64,000 nucleotides of DNA from Torymus aiolomorphi (lineage: Eukaryota > Arthropoda > Insecta > Hymenoptera > Torymidae): assembly GCA_036365515.1 (NCBI GenBank), contig CM070875.1, positions 91,466,128 to 91,530,127 of the forward strand, read 5' to 3'. Made by a program: the position numbers and the translations under genes. Below the pieces are notes generated by a model. The model searched no databases. It saw only the letters and a program-made list of their open reading frames with translations, and was not told the DNA's origin. The first letter of the stretch is position 1, and every line of letters begins with the position of its first letter. Below, piece after piece: positions 33,462 to 44,096 of this stretch.

Positions 33462-34001
33462 TCATCTTGATGAGTAGTTTTTTGATAAAAATTCCTCGCA
33501 TGCTTGTTCGTCAGGCGAGTAAAATATTTTGACAATAGATATTTCCTCCGCCCTCCAAAAATCTTGTACGAGCTCCAAAAGTTTGGCTTCATTCTCGCAG
33601 CTGTTCGAACAATGAAGAGATGTTGATCCTAGCCCTATTTCTGAGGGTGACGAAGAGAGATTACCTGTCAAGAGCCATCCCAGTTTGGAGCTAACTGCAA
33701 TCGGTTGAAGACTTTGGCCCTTAACTATTTGGCTTTCAGTGATTTGCGTGTAAATGCTAGCACGGAGCAGAATATCGATGCGTGAGGGTTCGAAGTACAT
33801 GGAGTCTGATAACTGTATCCCTCTTAAGTACTCGAAATTAGAGATAACACCTACGACGTGAGGCTTATAAGACGAGATTTTTGGCAAGACAATGCCATCA
33901 ACTTCCAATGAGAAAGTCGAATTGAAATGAGGTTGTATGGTAAGACAAGCTACCTTAGAAGAGATGGCAGCCGTTTTTTCACCTATACCTTGTATGTGCA
34001 T
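33462..34001 (-). pseudogene. pol: protease-domain remainder, BEL/Pao copy 2
   Basis: The 179-codon frame matches the second half of the BEL-type retropepsin region (DUF1758), with RIDILLRASIYTQI and LGWLLTGNLSS. The active-site DSG box lies just upstream in another frame (about 34025-34070). The C-terminal part (LELVQDFWRAEEIS) is the linker that precedes RT. A frame change separates it from the RT frame at 33411. Confidence 0.78.
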
Positions 34002-35479
34002 GTGACTGGTTCTACAATTTAGAGCTTGTGAACAAGTGAGATTTGAGATCCATGATCGATCAGCGCCCGAACTTGAATTTTGGTTCCGTTAGGACCAAGG
34101 GCATTAACCCTAGTGGTAGCTAAAAGTACTCCTGTACATTTAGTACTTACTCCACTATTAAGGGAGACTGCTAGAGAAGCAGATTAATCGTCTTCTGAAG
34201 TGACGAGATTGCCACAGTTTGGGCTAGATGAACTGGACACTGAGTTAATCTGATCAGTCTGCGATGAACTGATTACTTGAATGCTGTCAGTGTGCACCAA
34301 AGTGTAATGCTTAGCTTTGCAAAGAAAGCATCGGTACGTGGAAGTACAATTTCTTATATGGTGCTTCCCAAAACAATTAAAACAAAGATTAGAAGATCTA
34401 AGAAAGTCTTTCCGCTCGGAAATTGACTTATTGAGAAATTGTTCACATCGATTTATGTAGCGAGGTTCATTACATAGCGAACATTTCCTTTTCTGATTGG
34501 TTTTCGCGTGTTGAGGCGAAGCCTGATGAGAATGAGCCGTATGAGCATTGTCTTGTTCTGATTTACGAGATTCTGGATTGTTAGATTGAGTTTTAGTGTT
34601 ATTGTTTAAAGATCATTTATTTCCTGCTTCGATGGCCTCTAGAGTGAGGGTTTGACTTCGAAGAAACGATTGAAGTTGTTGCATTGTGGGTGGGTCGACA
34701 CTATCACCTAGGTGCTTTTCCCATTCTTTACGTGTATTTAAATCAAGACGATTGAGCGTAAAATGAAGAATGAAATCACTACCTAATGAATTATTTATTA
34801 ATTTCCGCCGAAGTATCTGCCTTCATGGATTTGACTGAGAAGATTTTTGAGATCTGAGAACTAACAATACGACGCTGATTTTCGTATTATTCGATTAGAG
34901 TTGTCCATGCTCGTTCATAATTATCACCCGAAATGGGAAGAGATTTAATTTTCTCAAGGGCTTCAACCGAAAGATGAGTACGAAGATAATTCAATTTCAA
35001 AACAGACGTTAATTCTTCGCGTCGATGTATGACTGAACGAAAGACATCCCTAAAATACTCCCAATCACAAAATTTTCCTGAAATCTTGGGTAAATCTACC
35101 TTACGTAAAGATTGAAACGAAACGTTAGTAGAAGGGACAGGACTTGGAATAACTGACTCAGTAGTAGAATTCGAAGAGCTTGGAGCAGCAGTTTAGCTTT
35201 GATAGTTTCCAAAAAATCAAGAAAGTCTCCTTTACGGTCATAAAAACTATCCTCCACTAGGTCCGAAAGACCACTTGTGAAATAGCTATGCTTCTTATCT
35301 GAGTCCTCGAGAGTCAGTATTTGTTCGTGATTTAATTGAAAAGTCATGTAATGTTTCTCAAGATCGCTTAGACGAGACTCTGCATTGGTCATGTTATCTT
35401 TACCTTTGGACTTGAAATTTTGAAAAGAATTTGCAATTTTAGCTTGGAGTGACATCTGCTTATGATGTAATTCGTCCAT
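34002..35479 (-). pseudogene. gag: gag, BEL/Pao copy 2, heavily broken
   Basis: The first 127 codons start at 35479 (MDELHHKQMSLQAKIANSFQ) and form an acidic, helical N-terminus. After 35096 the frame is scattered by stops and indels. The C-terminal zinc knuckles are still readable near 34290-34400 (CFNCFGKHHIRNC, then CFLCKAKHYTLVH), preceded by CSLCNEPRY. Knuckle spacing and order match the gag of copy 1. The protein would bind RNA and assemble particles. Identification rests on the knuckles and on the position between leader and protease. Confidence 0.78.
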
Positions 35480-37158
35480 TTTGAGATCAAAGTGATTAAA
35501 TTAACAACAAATTTGACTATTCAACTGAAGAAGTGAAACTTTTGAGATCAATAAGGATGCGACTAGTGACGAATTTGACTACTTAACCTAAGTATTGCAT
35601 TAACTATGTTTATCCGCTCGAAAGTAGAGTAACCATTAGTGAAAATTGTTACAATTAAGTCTTAACCTAGGTTCTAATACTTATGCTAGAATGAATGTGA
35701 AGATGCGGTTGAAGATGCAACGTAGAGCGCGTCTGCGAACGTTCCCACGGTAAATCAGCTGATGATCCACAGCGTTGACTGCACGAAGTGAAGTTACTGC
35801 CAACGATGTATTCAGCTATCCCTGCAGCGTAGTCCGCAACTGAATGAGCAATGCATCCAGAAGTGGGCCAGCAGTTATATGTGTAGCCAGGATGATGTAT
35901 CAGAAGGCAACAATAAAACTGCAAGGTCCAATAATATAAGTATTTGCTAAGGCAAAAATTGCAATCAATTTTCTCACGATTAGCAAGCTATTACAAATTA
36001 AATTTAGAATAAACTCAAACTCAATTAACTAATCAAATTACAGAATTAAATAATTTTAATTTCAAGCTACATGCACTCAAGTTTAACTTAATCACAATAT
36101 TAAGTAGAGATCATTAAATTCTCGTTAAATGAAAAGAAGAGACCAGATGACTAGACGACAGTTACAAGTTTTAATTTAAATAAAACTGGAATGATACGTG
36201 TGTCCAAGTATTAGGTCGAAGCATCTGAGCGCCATCGGATCGGCGATGTGAGCGAAGCAAATGGACACGTCCGAGCACTGCTCCGATCTATTGGTGTGCC
36301 TCCTGGTGAATGAAAATGGACTCGTCCTCCCCCAATTATGCTTGGCGACGACGTACTCGGCGTCCTGGACGTCACGCGCCCTGATGGTCGACTTCTTGAA
36401 GTAGTTCGTGGATGGACTGGTGTAGACCCTGTAGCGCGCGCTCCACGTGGTTAATCCTTGGCTTGACTCGTGTGAGCCCCGTAGTGTGTACGCTGCACGA
36501 GAGCACTCCGTGGCTTGACTTGTGTGAGCCCCATATCGTGTACGCTGCACGCGGGTACTCCTTGGCTTGACTGATGTGGAACCCGTAGCGTGTAGGCTCC
36601 ACGCGGGTGGTCCGTGAATTGAGAGGCGTGAACCCCGTTTCGACTCGTTGCACTAGCCGGCAACGATTAAATGATCATCGTACCATCGCGATGATTCTAG
36701 AGCTAGTTTTATAACGCACGCTCTTCTACAGAAATTGCCACTTATTGCTCTTGACTACAACAAGATGGCTACCGATCACCGTACACGCAGTGATTCTAGA
36801 GCTGGCTTTACAGCGCACGCTCTTGGCGACGTCTTGGAGTCGGTAGGCACGCACACTCCAAGGCGCTTTCAGAGATGGGGAGAATAGCAATTGAAGGTGC
36901 TTCAAGCCTTAGATATTGGCTTCCTAGCACGCGACAGCGAGACGAAAGAGAGAGAGACAGCAACGAACGCGCGAGGTCGGCATGCGGGAGCATGCGACTA
37001 TATCGGCTCTCACGACCACGAAAACTTTCATGCGTGCCTGTGGGGAAGAAAAACTAGCCCCACGCCACTCGAGAGTAGACGTAGAACGTAGAATAAATTT
37101 TCCTCCTCGATGTGGCCAATGTTTGGCTCAATGTGGCAATGATGAAACTCTCCCACGA
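35480..37158 (-). other. Long repeat-rich leader of BEL copy 2
   Basis: No convincing protein lies between the primer-binding site and gag. About four degenerate copies of a 60-bp unit occur at 36430-36640, recognisable by cttgactcgtgtgagcccc and gtgtacgctgcacg. A 35-bp word (gattctagagctagttttat and onward) is repeated near 36692 and 36789. The CpG-rich part 36780-37000 is followed by AT-rich sequence towards gag. Overlapping frames at 36176-36663 simply follow the repeat period. Leaders in this superfamily are usually much shorter, so this may include an inserted or captured piece. Confidence 0.6.
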
Positions 37159-37177
37159 TCCGGCTCGAAGGACCAAA
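37159..37177 (-). promoter_or_regulatory. Primer-binding site of BEL copy 2
   Basis: The minus strand reads TTTGGTCCTTCGAGCCGGA immediately inside the LTR. It is identical to the site of BEL copy 1 although the LTRs are unrelated in sequence. Confidence 0.88.
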
Positions 37178-37502
37178 TGTTTTGTGATGAATATGAATCG
37201 GTGGACTGGAAAGGTTCAAATTGAAATGCGCTTCGTGTAGAGAGTGAATTGTGAATTTATTGAAGCTTCTGTCGTGTCTGTGGGCGTACAATCGTTGCCG
37301 TCTCTCTGGCCTTCGCGCGTAAACAACTGAATGCCCTCCGGTACAGCGAGGTGCCGTCAGCCGGCGTCTTGATGGTTGGAGGGGCGGTAAGAAAGAGACG
37401 CGTGGAGAGCTCCCATTGGCGGCTCGCTCTCACGTGTGGCGTAGATAGCCGTGGGAGAGGAAATGCCTTCGGCGTCGAAGGTGAGACTCCGAATTCCCAA
37501 CA
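37178..37502 (-). repeat. 5' LTR of BEL copy 2
   Basis: This is the upstream LTR in element orientation. Its inner edge directly abuts the BEL-type primer-binding site at 37159-37177. Confidence 0.93.
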
Positions 37503-37664
37503 AGGAAACTTAGTCGATAACAATGCTATGCTCTTGTACATATTTACTGAAGTACCAGTTAACAGATTATGTCAAATGAATATTGCAATATTGAGAAAAG
37601 CGAAAATGATGTGTTATTGTGAAAACTTTATTGCATTAAAGTGCCCACTAGGATAGGCTCAGAC
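37503..37664. other. Short flank between BEL copy 2 and fold-back element
   Basis: These 160 bp are the former target-site neighbourhood. No gene is seen. Confidence 0.5.
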
Positions 37665-39205
37665 CTCCGGAACACCAATTTTCCTAAAACCATTCTTATT
37701 TTCCAAAAAAGGGGAAATTTAAGCCGCCTTTAATGTAAATATTTTCCCTTTCTCGAGGGTTTGCGCTGCAACAATAAAATATTCAATGGCTTCTACTGAT
37801 AAAACATACATAAATTATATAAAATATAAAGAGTCAATTCCAATTATTCATTTAAAAATATTTTATTACTCGAATATATTGAATTTCTTGCGATATTTGT
37901 ATTATTTCTGTTTGATGCCTCCAATGTAAAATCAAAATACCAGCGCTTTTTTCCTCTTTTCGTAAGGGTATTTCTTAGTATACAATTCTATCTAACTTTG
38001 AAGACGATAAAATGTTGTTAATGATAATTTAAGAGGATTCTTATTCAAAATCCAAAAAATTCATCTTTCCTCGACAAACTTGTCATTGGTTCTCAATGTT
38101 ATTGCTGCTGTCTGACAGATGAGGTAGTCGGCTTCAATATCCAAGGTAGAAGAAGAAAAACACACACAAAGAATCTATTTTTTAGATAAAAAGTAATTCA
38201 TAGTATGATCTAAGTTGTTAATCGTATTCACGATTTTACTCCCCATTGAAGAAATTTTGATAATGTTTTTAGTCAATTCTGACTAGATCCGTTGCAATAG
38301 TATGTTAAAAGAGTTTCCTCAAAAAATTTTTAAGTTACTCATTCTTATCTGATTAATACTGCCCCGGTCATGCTTCTTTTGCTTCATGAACAGCAGTAAC
38401 TCCTGACTTCTACAGTTATTTATAACAAAAGAAACTATAGTTATCTGGTATTCCACCCTAGCAAGCCATTGTCAAACTTTTCTCCCAAGTGATACACGTA
38501 TAGGTATATATGAATGAATGCTGTTGACAAAACAGTGTATTCCCACCGCACTGTACGTATATAGGACAACTTGGGATTCTCAGATAAGATGCTATACTCA
38601 GTACAACCTTTAAAATAATCACATGAAACTAAACAACAGCCGATGAAGAGAACATAAAATTAGCAATCTAATCTAGTATTTACACTTTGGAGCAGCCGAC
38701 CTCTGACATTAGTTGCTCCTTGCTCGGAGTTCGGAGCTCGGGCCAATCAGCTAATTTATATAACCGGTTGCCAGACAACTACAGTTTTTTTTGTTAGAAA
38801 TTACTGCAGAAGTCAGGAATTACTGCTGTTACAGTTCATGAAGCAAAAGGAGCATCATCAGGGCAGTATTTATCAGATAAGTATGAGTAACATCAAAATA
38901 TTTTGAGAAAACTTTTTTAACATACTACCTTTAAATGAATAATTGGAATTGATTCTTTATATTTTACATAATTTATGTATGTTATAATATATATATATAT
39001 ATATATTATTGTTGCAGCGCAAAGACTAGAGGAAGGGAAAATAGATTAAATACGGTTTAAATTTCCCCTTTTTTGGAAAATAAGAATCGCTCTAACTTTT
39101 TTCAGGGAAGGCATTAGGGTCTATAACTCTACAGAGCTTCATTATGTGGTATTAACAACAAAGTATGTGAATTTTAATAAAATTGGTGTTTCGGAGGTCT
39201 GAGCT
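37665..39205. mobile_element. Fold-back element with long inverted repeats
   Basis: The left end ctcagacctccggaacacc is mirrored by ggtgtttcggaggtctgag at the right. Matching continues inward through attttccaaaaaaggggaaa, gcgctgcaacaataa, acatacataaattat and cttttgcttcatgaac. The alignment reaches about 38460 on the left and 38790 on the right. The left arm has about 400 extra bases (37870-38290) and the right arm an extra 80 and a TA run (38985-39006). The core (38460-38790) has no gene. I see no clear target duplication. It looks like a non-autonomous long-TIR transposon of unknown superfamily. Confidence 0.75.
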
Positions 39206-39289
39206 CTCATAGTTAGCTAATCTAATTAATAATTTTAATAAAGGGGTTTGTTGCCATAAGTCATAATGGTAGCGGGGACGGTCAGCGGC

Positions 39290-40262
39290 CCCTTTCAGGG
39301 ATTTGCCTTCCTAGCACTCAAGCCGAGGCCCATTGTGCTTTAACCCTAGTTTATCACCCACTACCCACCTTTACCTTTATTAGTACGATCGTTTTGCATA
39401 TCGATGCTAAGTCAAGTTCCCTAAGATAGTGTGATTCCAGAAAGAAGAGTCCCGAAGCGCTCCATCTTATTGTTACCGTCATTGTACAGCGACACAGAAG
39501 GTGAGCTGAGGTCTCCTCCCTTTCCCACATCTCCTGCACCGATCCGTATTCACAAGACCTAACTTATATAGGTGTTATCCGACCTCACAGAGGCCTGACA
39601 ACCATTGTACCGCTGCTTTGATGCTCCTCCTGGGGAGCCTTAGTATCTCTTTACACCAAGCGGTTGGAGCCTCTTCCCAAGAGGTGCCTTGCCTGTCTGC
39701 AGTTCGTCAAGCACTGCCTTTCTTCTGTCGCGTTCGCAGTTGTTCAACTATCAAGCGCGCGTTTCAACACTCTCTCTCTGCCATTGCTACCCTGCGGTAC
39801 AGCGCACGGAATTGAGTCGCGCCTCTTTTTGCCAGTCGATCCGCCTTTTTATTGCCGATTACGCCCGCGTGCCTTGGTATCCAATACAGAGTAACCCTTT
39901 TCACGGAGAATAGCCTATCTAATGCTACCCTGCAGCTCCACGCCTCTTCTGAGCGTAACTTCGCAGCCCCTACCGCCGAACTGCCGCTTAGCTATACGAG
40001 CAGATGGTGATCCGCTTCCCCTTCAACCCGTCCGAGGTCATGGTTTCTGTGCATTCCCTTATTGCTCTTACCTCTGCCTGAAAAACGGTGACACGCGATT
40101 CCAGACAAAGTACAAGCTCAGTCGTCCTTCTCTTTAGCTATGCCGCCGCCCCAGTACTCACCTCACTCTTAGAGCCATCCGTGTACCAGACCAGGTCCTC
40201 CTGGTTGAGGGCAACCTCGACACAGTCCGTCCTTACAGGAATGATAACCTCAAAGTTCCTGC
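39290..40262 (-). pseudogene. 3' fragment of a non-LTR retrotransposon (RNase H domain)
   Basis: The minus strand translates to RNFEVIIPVRTDCVEVALNQ and then DLVWYTDGSKSEVSTGAAA near 40150-40260, the start of an RNase H domain with its first catalytic aspartate. Further on come VKRVTLYWIPRHAGVIGNKK and ADRLAKRGA near 39830-39900, the last RNase H motif. A C-terminal zinc-type segment follows near 39400-39540 (TDRCRRCGK and EETSAHLLCRC). This arrangement is that of the end of an R1/jockey-type ORF2. Several stops and frame changes are present. The reverse transcriptase is absent: the fragment is cut at about 40262 where the large palindrome begins. Plus-strand frames at 39618-40309 are shadows of it. 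Confidence 0.78.
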
Positions 40263-40267
40263 CACTA

Positions 40268-40885
40268 CCGATTCTCGAAAATTCTGCCAACGTCACGGAT
40301 AGTATGTGAAAAAATGATACCCCCCCCCCCGCCTATTGGAACACACCTGCCAAAATTTCATCCGTTTTGCGATCCGAGCTCTACTTTTTGAGTTATAAGC
40401 AAAAAACCAAAATTTTTACCCCACCACCGATTTTTGAAAATTCGGCCAACGTCCACGCATAATAAGAGTTAGTTTCGCAGTTATTTGTGAAAACACTCGT
40501 TCAAGTTTGAATTTCCCGCTGAACGCATGGTGAGAGCGTAGTTCTGCACCGATCGCTAGGAGGCGAAGGCCGCCGTGTCGCGCTCCCTCAGCATTCCAAG
40601 CGAGGCGACGGTATAAATAGAGATGCAGCCCCCCGGTAGTCTGCATTACCCGCTTGAATACCGTCAGTAGGGGATCCTCGTGATTACTGAGGAATAAAGG
40701 GTAACTATTGAGGTTTCCCCTCAACTTTTTGTATTGAAAGACAGTTAGGCGTAAAAGCCGGACTACTTTCTTTTAAGAGACAGTCGACTCTGATTACTCA
40801 CATAGAAGTACTGGAGTACAAAAATTTGGAGAGCGCACTTATAGTTCCGCTGAGACCGATTGGACTGTCAGTTACGGATCTGCGG
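40268..40885 (+). other. Outer part of the left palindrome arm
   Basis: This matches about 55190-55820 in reverse complement. It includes a run of C (about 40320-40332), one to one-and-a-half copies of the 150-bp outer repeat, and a leader region. The leader includes a frame on the minus strand (40416-40724) whose counterpart lies at 55356-55562. No gene is convincing. The arm is interrupted at about 40886 by the nested palindrome. Confidence 0.65.
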
Positions 40886-41105
40886 AGAGGTTTGTCAGCC
40901 GAGTTTCGAAGATAACCTCAAAAAACTGTCGAAAAGCCGTGTTTCTGTGGAAAAACTTGAGAAAAAAAAAAACATTGTTTCCATCACATTACTTTATTTT
41001 TACGTATTTTGGCTTGCTGAATCCAAATTTGTTATGGAAAAAGAGGTTTGACCGCCGAGTTTCGGAGATAATCTCAAAAAACTACTCAGTCAATTTGCAC
41101 AAGAA

Positions 41106-42345
41106 CTAAATTGGCATACGCTTGCCTATACGCTTGTCATCGAACGACCTATGCAAAGTATTTCTGCGCCGCTTTTTGTTATTAGATTGTACATCTCCTG
41201 TTAGCATCCAGCAATAGTCCCCGATCATGTTCACGCCATATTTTCCTTGCCACCTATGTTCAAATTCCTTCATATCCTGATGAAATCTTTCTACATGCTC
41301 TTCACTGTAGTCACCTAGGTCTGGTGGAAATTCATCAATGTGCGAATCGAGAAAGTGGAGTTTTAAATTCATTAAGCAACCTAATTTTTTGAAGTTTTGT
41401 ACCATAGTTTCTACGATGGTCTTATAGTTCTCATCTTTATTGTTACCAAGAAATTTTGTTGCAACATCTTTGAAGCTCAACCAGGCTGCCTTCGCGGTAT
41501 CATTCATACTTTTGACGAATTTTTCGTTCCTGAACATTTTGCGAGTTTGAGGTCCGTCAAAGATACCTTCCTTCAATTTAACCAGAGTTATATTTGTAAA
41601 GATGGTTTCTAAGTATTTGAAGCATCGCCCTTCTTTATCGAGAGCTTTAACAAATTGTTTCATAAGCTCTAATTTGTTATTTAAAGGAGGTAAAAGAAGT
41701 TTGCTAGGATCGACAAGAGGACGATTGATGACATTGCTGGAACCTGGAGTAAGTGATGGCCTCGCTGGCCATACTTTTGTATTATAGTGTTTTGCTCTAT
41801 CTCGACTGTCAAACATACATAAATACCATGGGTACTTGGTAAAACCTGATTGTTGACCTAGTATCATGGACAATATTTTCAGGTCTCCGCAAATTAACCA
41901 TTCGTGCTCACTATACTTTAGTTTATTTAAAACCTTTTGATGTTACAGTATTCTTCTTTGAGTACAGTTGAATGAGCCAATGGTAACGGAGCATACACGT
42001 TCGTATTGTGAAGAAGAACTGCCTTTAGGCTTCGCTTGGATGAATCGATGAATAACCTCCATTCTTCTGGCTTGTATAAATTTGGTTTTAACTCATTAAT
42101 AAGTCCTCGTACATCCGTGCAGTACACTAGATCAGATTCTCCAGTGAAATATGTTCGAAACGCTTCTTCTCGGTTTCGATAACATGTGACGTTTACGTCC
42201 TTTTCTAATATATTGTAAGACTTTAATTGTGAAGTCATTAATTCAGCTGCGTCTTTTGCTAATCCAGCATTCCTAAACATGTCATTAAGTTGAGCTTGAG
42301 AGATCTTTTTTTGGCTTTTCACTTTACCAATGGCAACATACTCCT
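41106..42345 (-). pseudogene. DDE-like uncharacterised protein, left inverted copy, frameshifted
   Basis: Two frames (42322-41927 and 41873-41106) cover most of the same protein as the right-hand copy, with a break at about 41900-41930. It contains WRLFIDSSKRSLKAVLLHN, GFTKYPWYLCMFDSRDRAKH, KLELMKQFVKALDKEGRCFK and ERFHQDMKEFEHRWQGKYG. It lacks the N-terminal and acidic part that the right copy retains upstream of 42900. The lesions differ from those of the right copy. Confidence 0.75.
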
Positions 42346-42484
42346 CATCACTATCCAGTGAAACTGAAGATTCAGTTTCATAAATAAAATATAAATCATT
42401 GACAAAATTAAAAATAAGTCATAGATGGTAGGAGAAAGTGAATCCGTCGAAAGTAAAGAAAAACTGTCTTCGGACAGTGATGAA

Positions 42485-44096
42485 AAACTGGAGGTAAAAG
42501 TAAAATAAAGTTTCTGAAACCAGCTATTTGGAAAAAACCATTAGATAAAAGTGACTGTTACTTTTGCATGACAAATGTAACTGGGATAAATAAGGTGCGA
42601 CAAGATAAAATATTGTATGCGACAGTTTCTAGTGTCGTTCGTCTACAGAAGCAAATAGTCGAAAGTTTGATAGATGAGGCTTCACGAGACAGCTTTATAC
42701 AAGGAATGGATGGTATACAAGTTGCTTGTGGTACAGAAGAAGACGTAGAAAAACTTAACCAGCATACAGACGACGATACTCACGAAAATGAATCAATGAC
42801 GGAAGCAGAAAGTGAATCCGTCGAAAGTGAAGAAGAACTGTCTTCAGACAGTGATGAGGAGTATGTTCCCATTGGTAAAGAGAAAAGGCAAAAAATATCT
42901 CTCAAGCTCAACTTAATGACATGTTTAGGAATGCTGGATTAGCAAAAGACGCAGCTGAATTAATGACTTCACAATTAAAGTCTTACAATGTATTAGAAAA
43001 GGACGTAAACGTCACATGTTATCGAAACCGAGAAGAAGCGTTTCGAACATACTTCACTGGAGAATCTGATCTAGTATACTGCACGGATGTGCCAGGACTT
43101 TTTAATGAGTTCAAACCAAGTGTATACAAGCCAGAAGAATGGAGGTTATTCATCGATTCATCCAAGCGAAGCCTGAAGGCAGTTCTTCTTCACAATACGA
43201 ACGTGTATGCTCCGTTACCATTGGCTCATTCAACTGTACTCAAAGAAGAATACTGTAACATCGAAAATGTTTTAAATAAAATAAAGTATAGTGAGCACGA
43301 ATGGTTAATTTGCGGAGACCTGAAAATATTATCCATGATACTAGGCCAGCAATCATGTTTTACCAAGTACCCATGCTATTTATGCATGTTTGACAGCCGA
43401 GATAGAGCGAAACACTATAATACAAAAGTACGGCCAGCGAGGCCATCACTTACTCCAGGTTCCAGCAATGTCATCAATCGTCATCTTGCCGATCCTAGCA
43501 AAATCCTTTTACCTCCTTTAAATAACAAATTAGGACTTATGAAACAATTTGTTAAAGCTCTCGATAAAGAAGGGCGATGCTTCAAATACTTAGAAACCAT
43601 CTTTACAAATATAACTCTGGTTAAATTGAAGGAAGGTATCTTTGACGGACCTCAAACTCGCAAAATGTTCAGGAACGAAGAATTCGTCAAAAGTATGAAT
43701 GATAGCGCGAAGGCAGCCTGGTTGAGCTTCAAAGATGTTGTAATAAAATTTCTTGGTAACAATAAAGATACGAACTATAAGAGCATCGTAGAAACTATGG
43801 TACAAAACTTCAAACAATTAGTTTGCTTATTGAATTTAAAACTCTACTTTCTCGATTCGCACATTGATGAATTTCCACCAGACCTAGGTGACTACAGTGA
43901 AGAGCATGGTGAAAGATTTCATCAGGATATGAAGGAATTTGAACGTAGGTGGCAAGGGAAATATGGCGTAAACATGATGGGGGACTATTGCTGGATGCTA
44001 AAGAGAGATGTACAATCTAATAACAGAAAGCGGCGTAGAAATACTTTGCATAGGTCGTTCGATGACAAGCGTATACGGAAGCGTAAGCCAATTTAG
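42485..44096 (+). pseudogene. DDE-like uncharacterised protein, right inverted copy
   Basis: This is the longer copy. An N-terminal segment (frame open from about 42485, ATG at 42568) has FLKPAIWKKPLDKSDCYFC, perhaps a zinc ribbon, and an acidic Glu/Ser stretch. After a frame change near 42910-42940 a 391-codon frame runs to 44096. The family is common in arthropod and other animal genomes but has no established function that I know of. The pattern LFIDSSKRSLKAVL, then ICGDLKILSMILGQQ with a CYLCMFDSRD zinc-like knuckle, and ERFHQDMKEFERRWQ looks to me like the D, D and E strands of an RNase H-fold transposase. That reading is inference. A basic C-terminus (KRRRNTLHRSFDDKRIRKRK) could be a nuclear signal. 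Confidence 0.7.

Larger units (their letters stand above)
25955..37502 (-). mobile_element. BEL/Pao LTR retrotransposon (copy 2), split by piggyBac
   Basis: The element spans 11.5 kb, or about 7.7 kb without the nested piggyBac. Both LTRs are 325 bp with TGTTTTG...CAACA ends. The flanks AAGAA (25950-25954) and AGGAA (37503-37507) match at four of five bases, as expected for an aged 5-bp duplication. The LTRs differ at about 30 sites (roughly 90% identity by eye), so this copy is clearly older than BEL copy 1. Gene order on the minus strand is gag, protease, RT (interrupted), RNase H, integrase. The leader between the 5' LTR and gag is unusually long (about 1.7 kb) and repeat-rich. Many stops and frameshifts are present. 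Confidence 0.94.

Noticed and set aside
39618..40309. Plus-strand frames of 65-76 codons
   Set aside because: They are shadows of the minus-strand non-LTR RNase H fragment.
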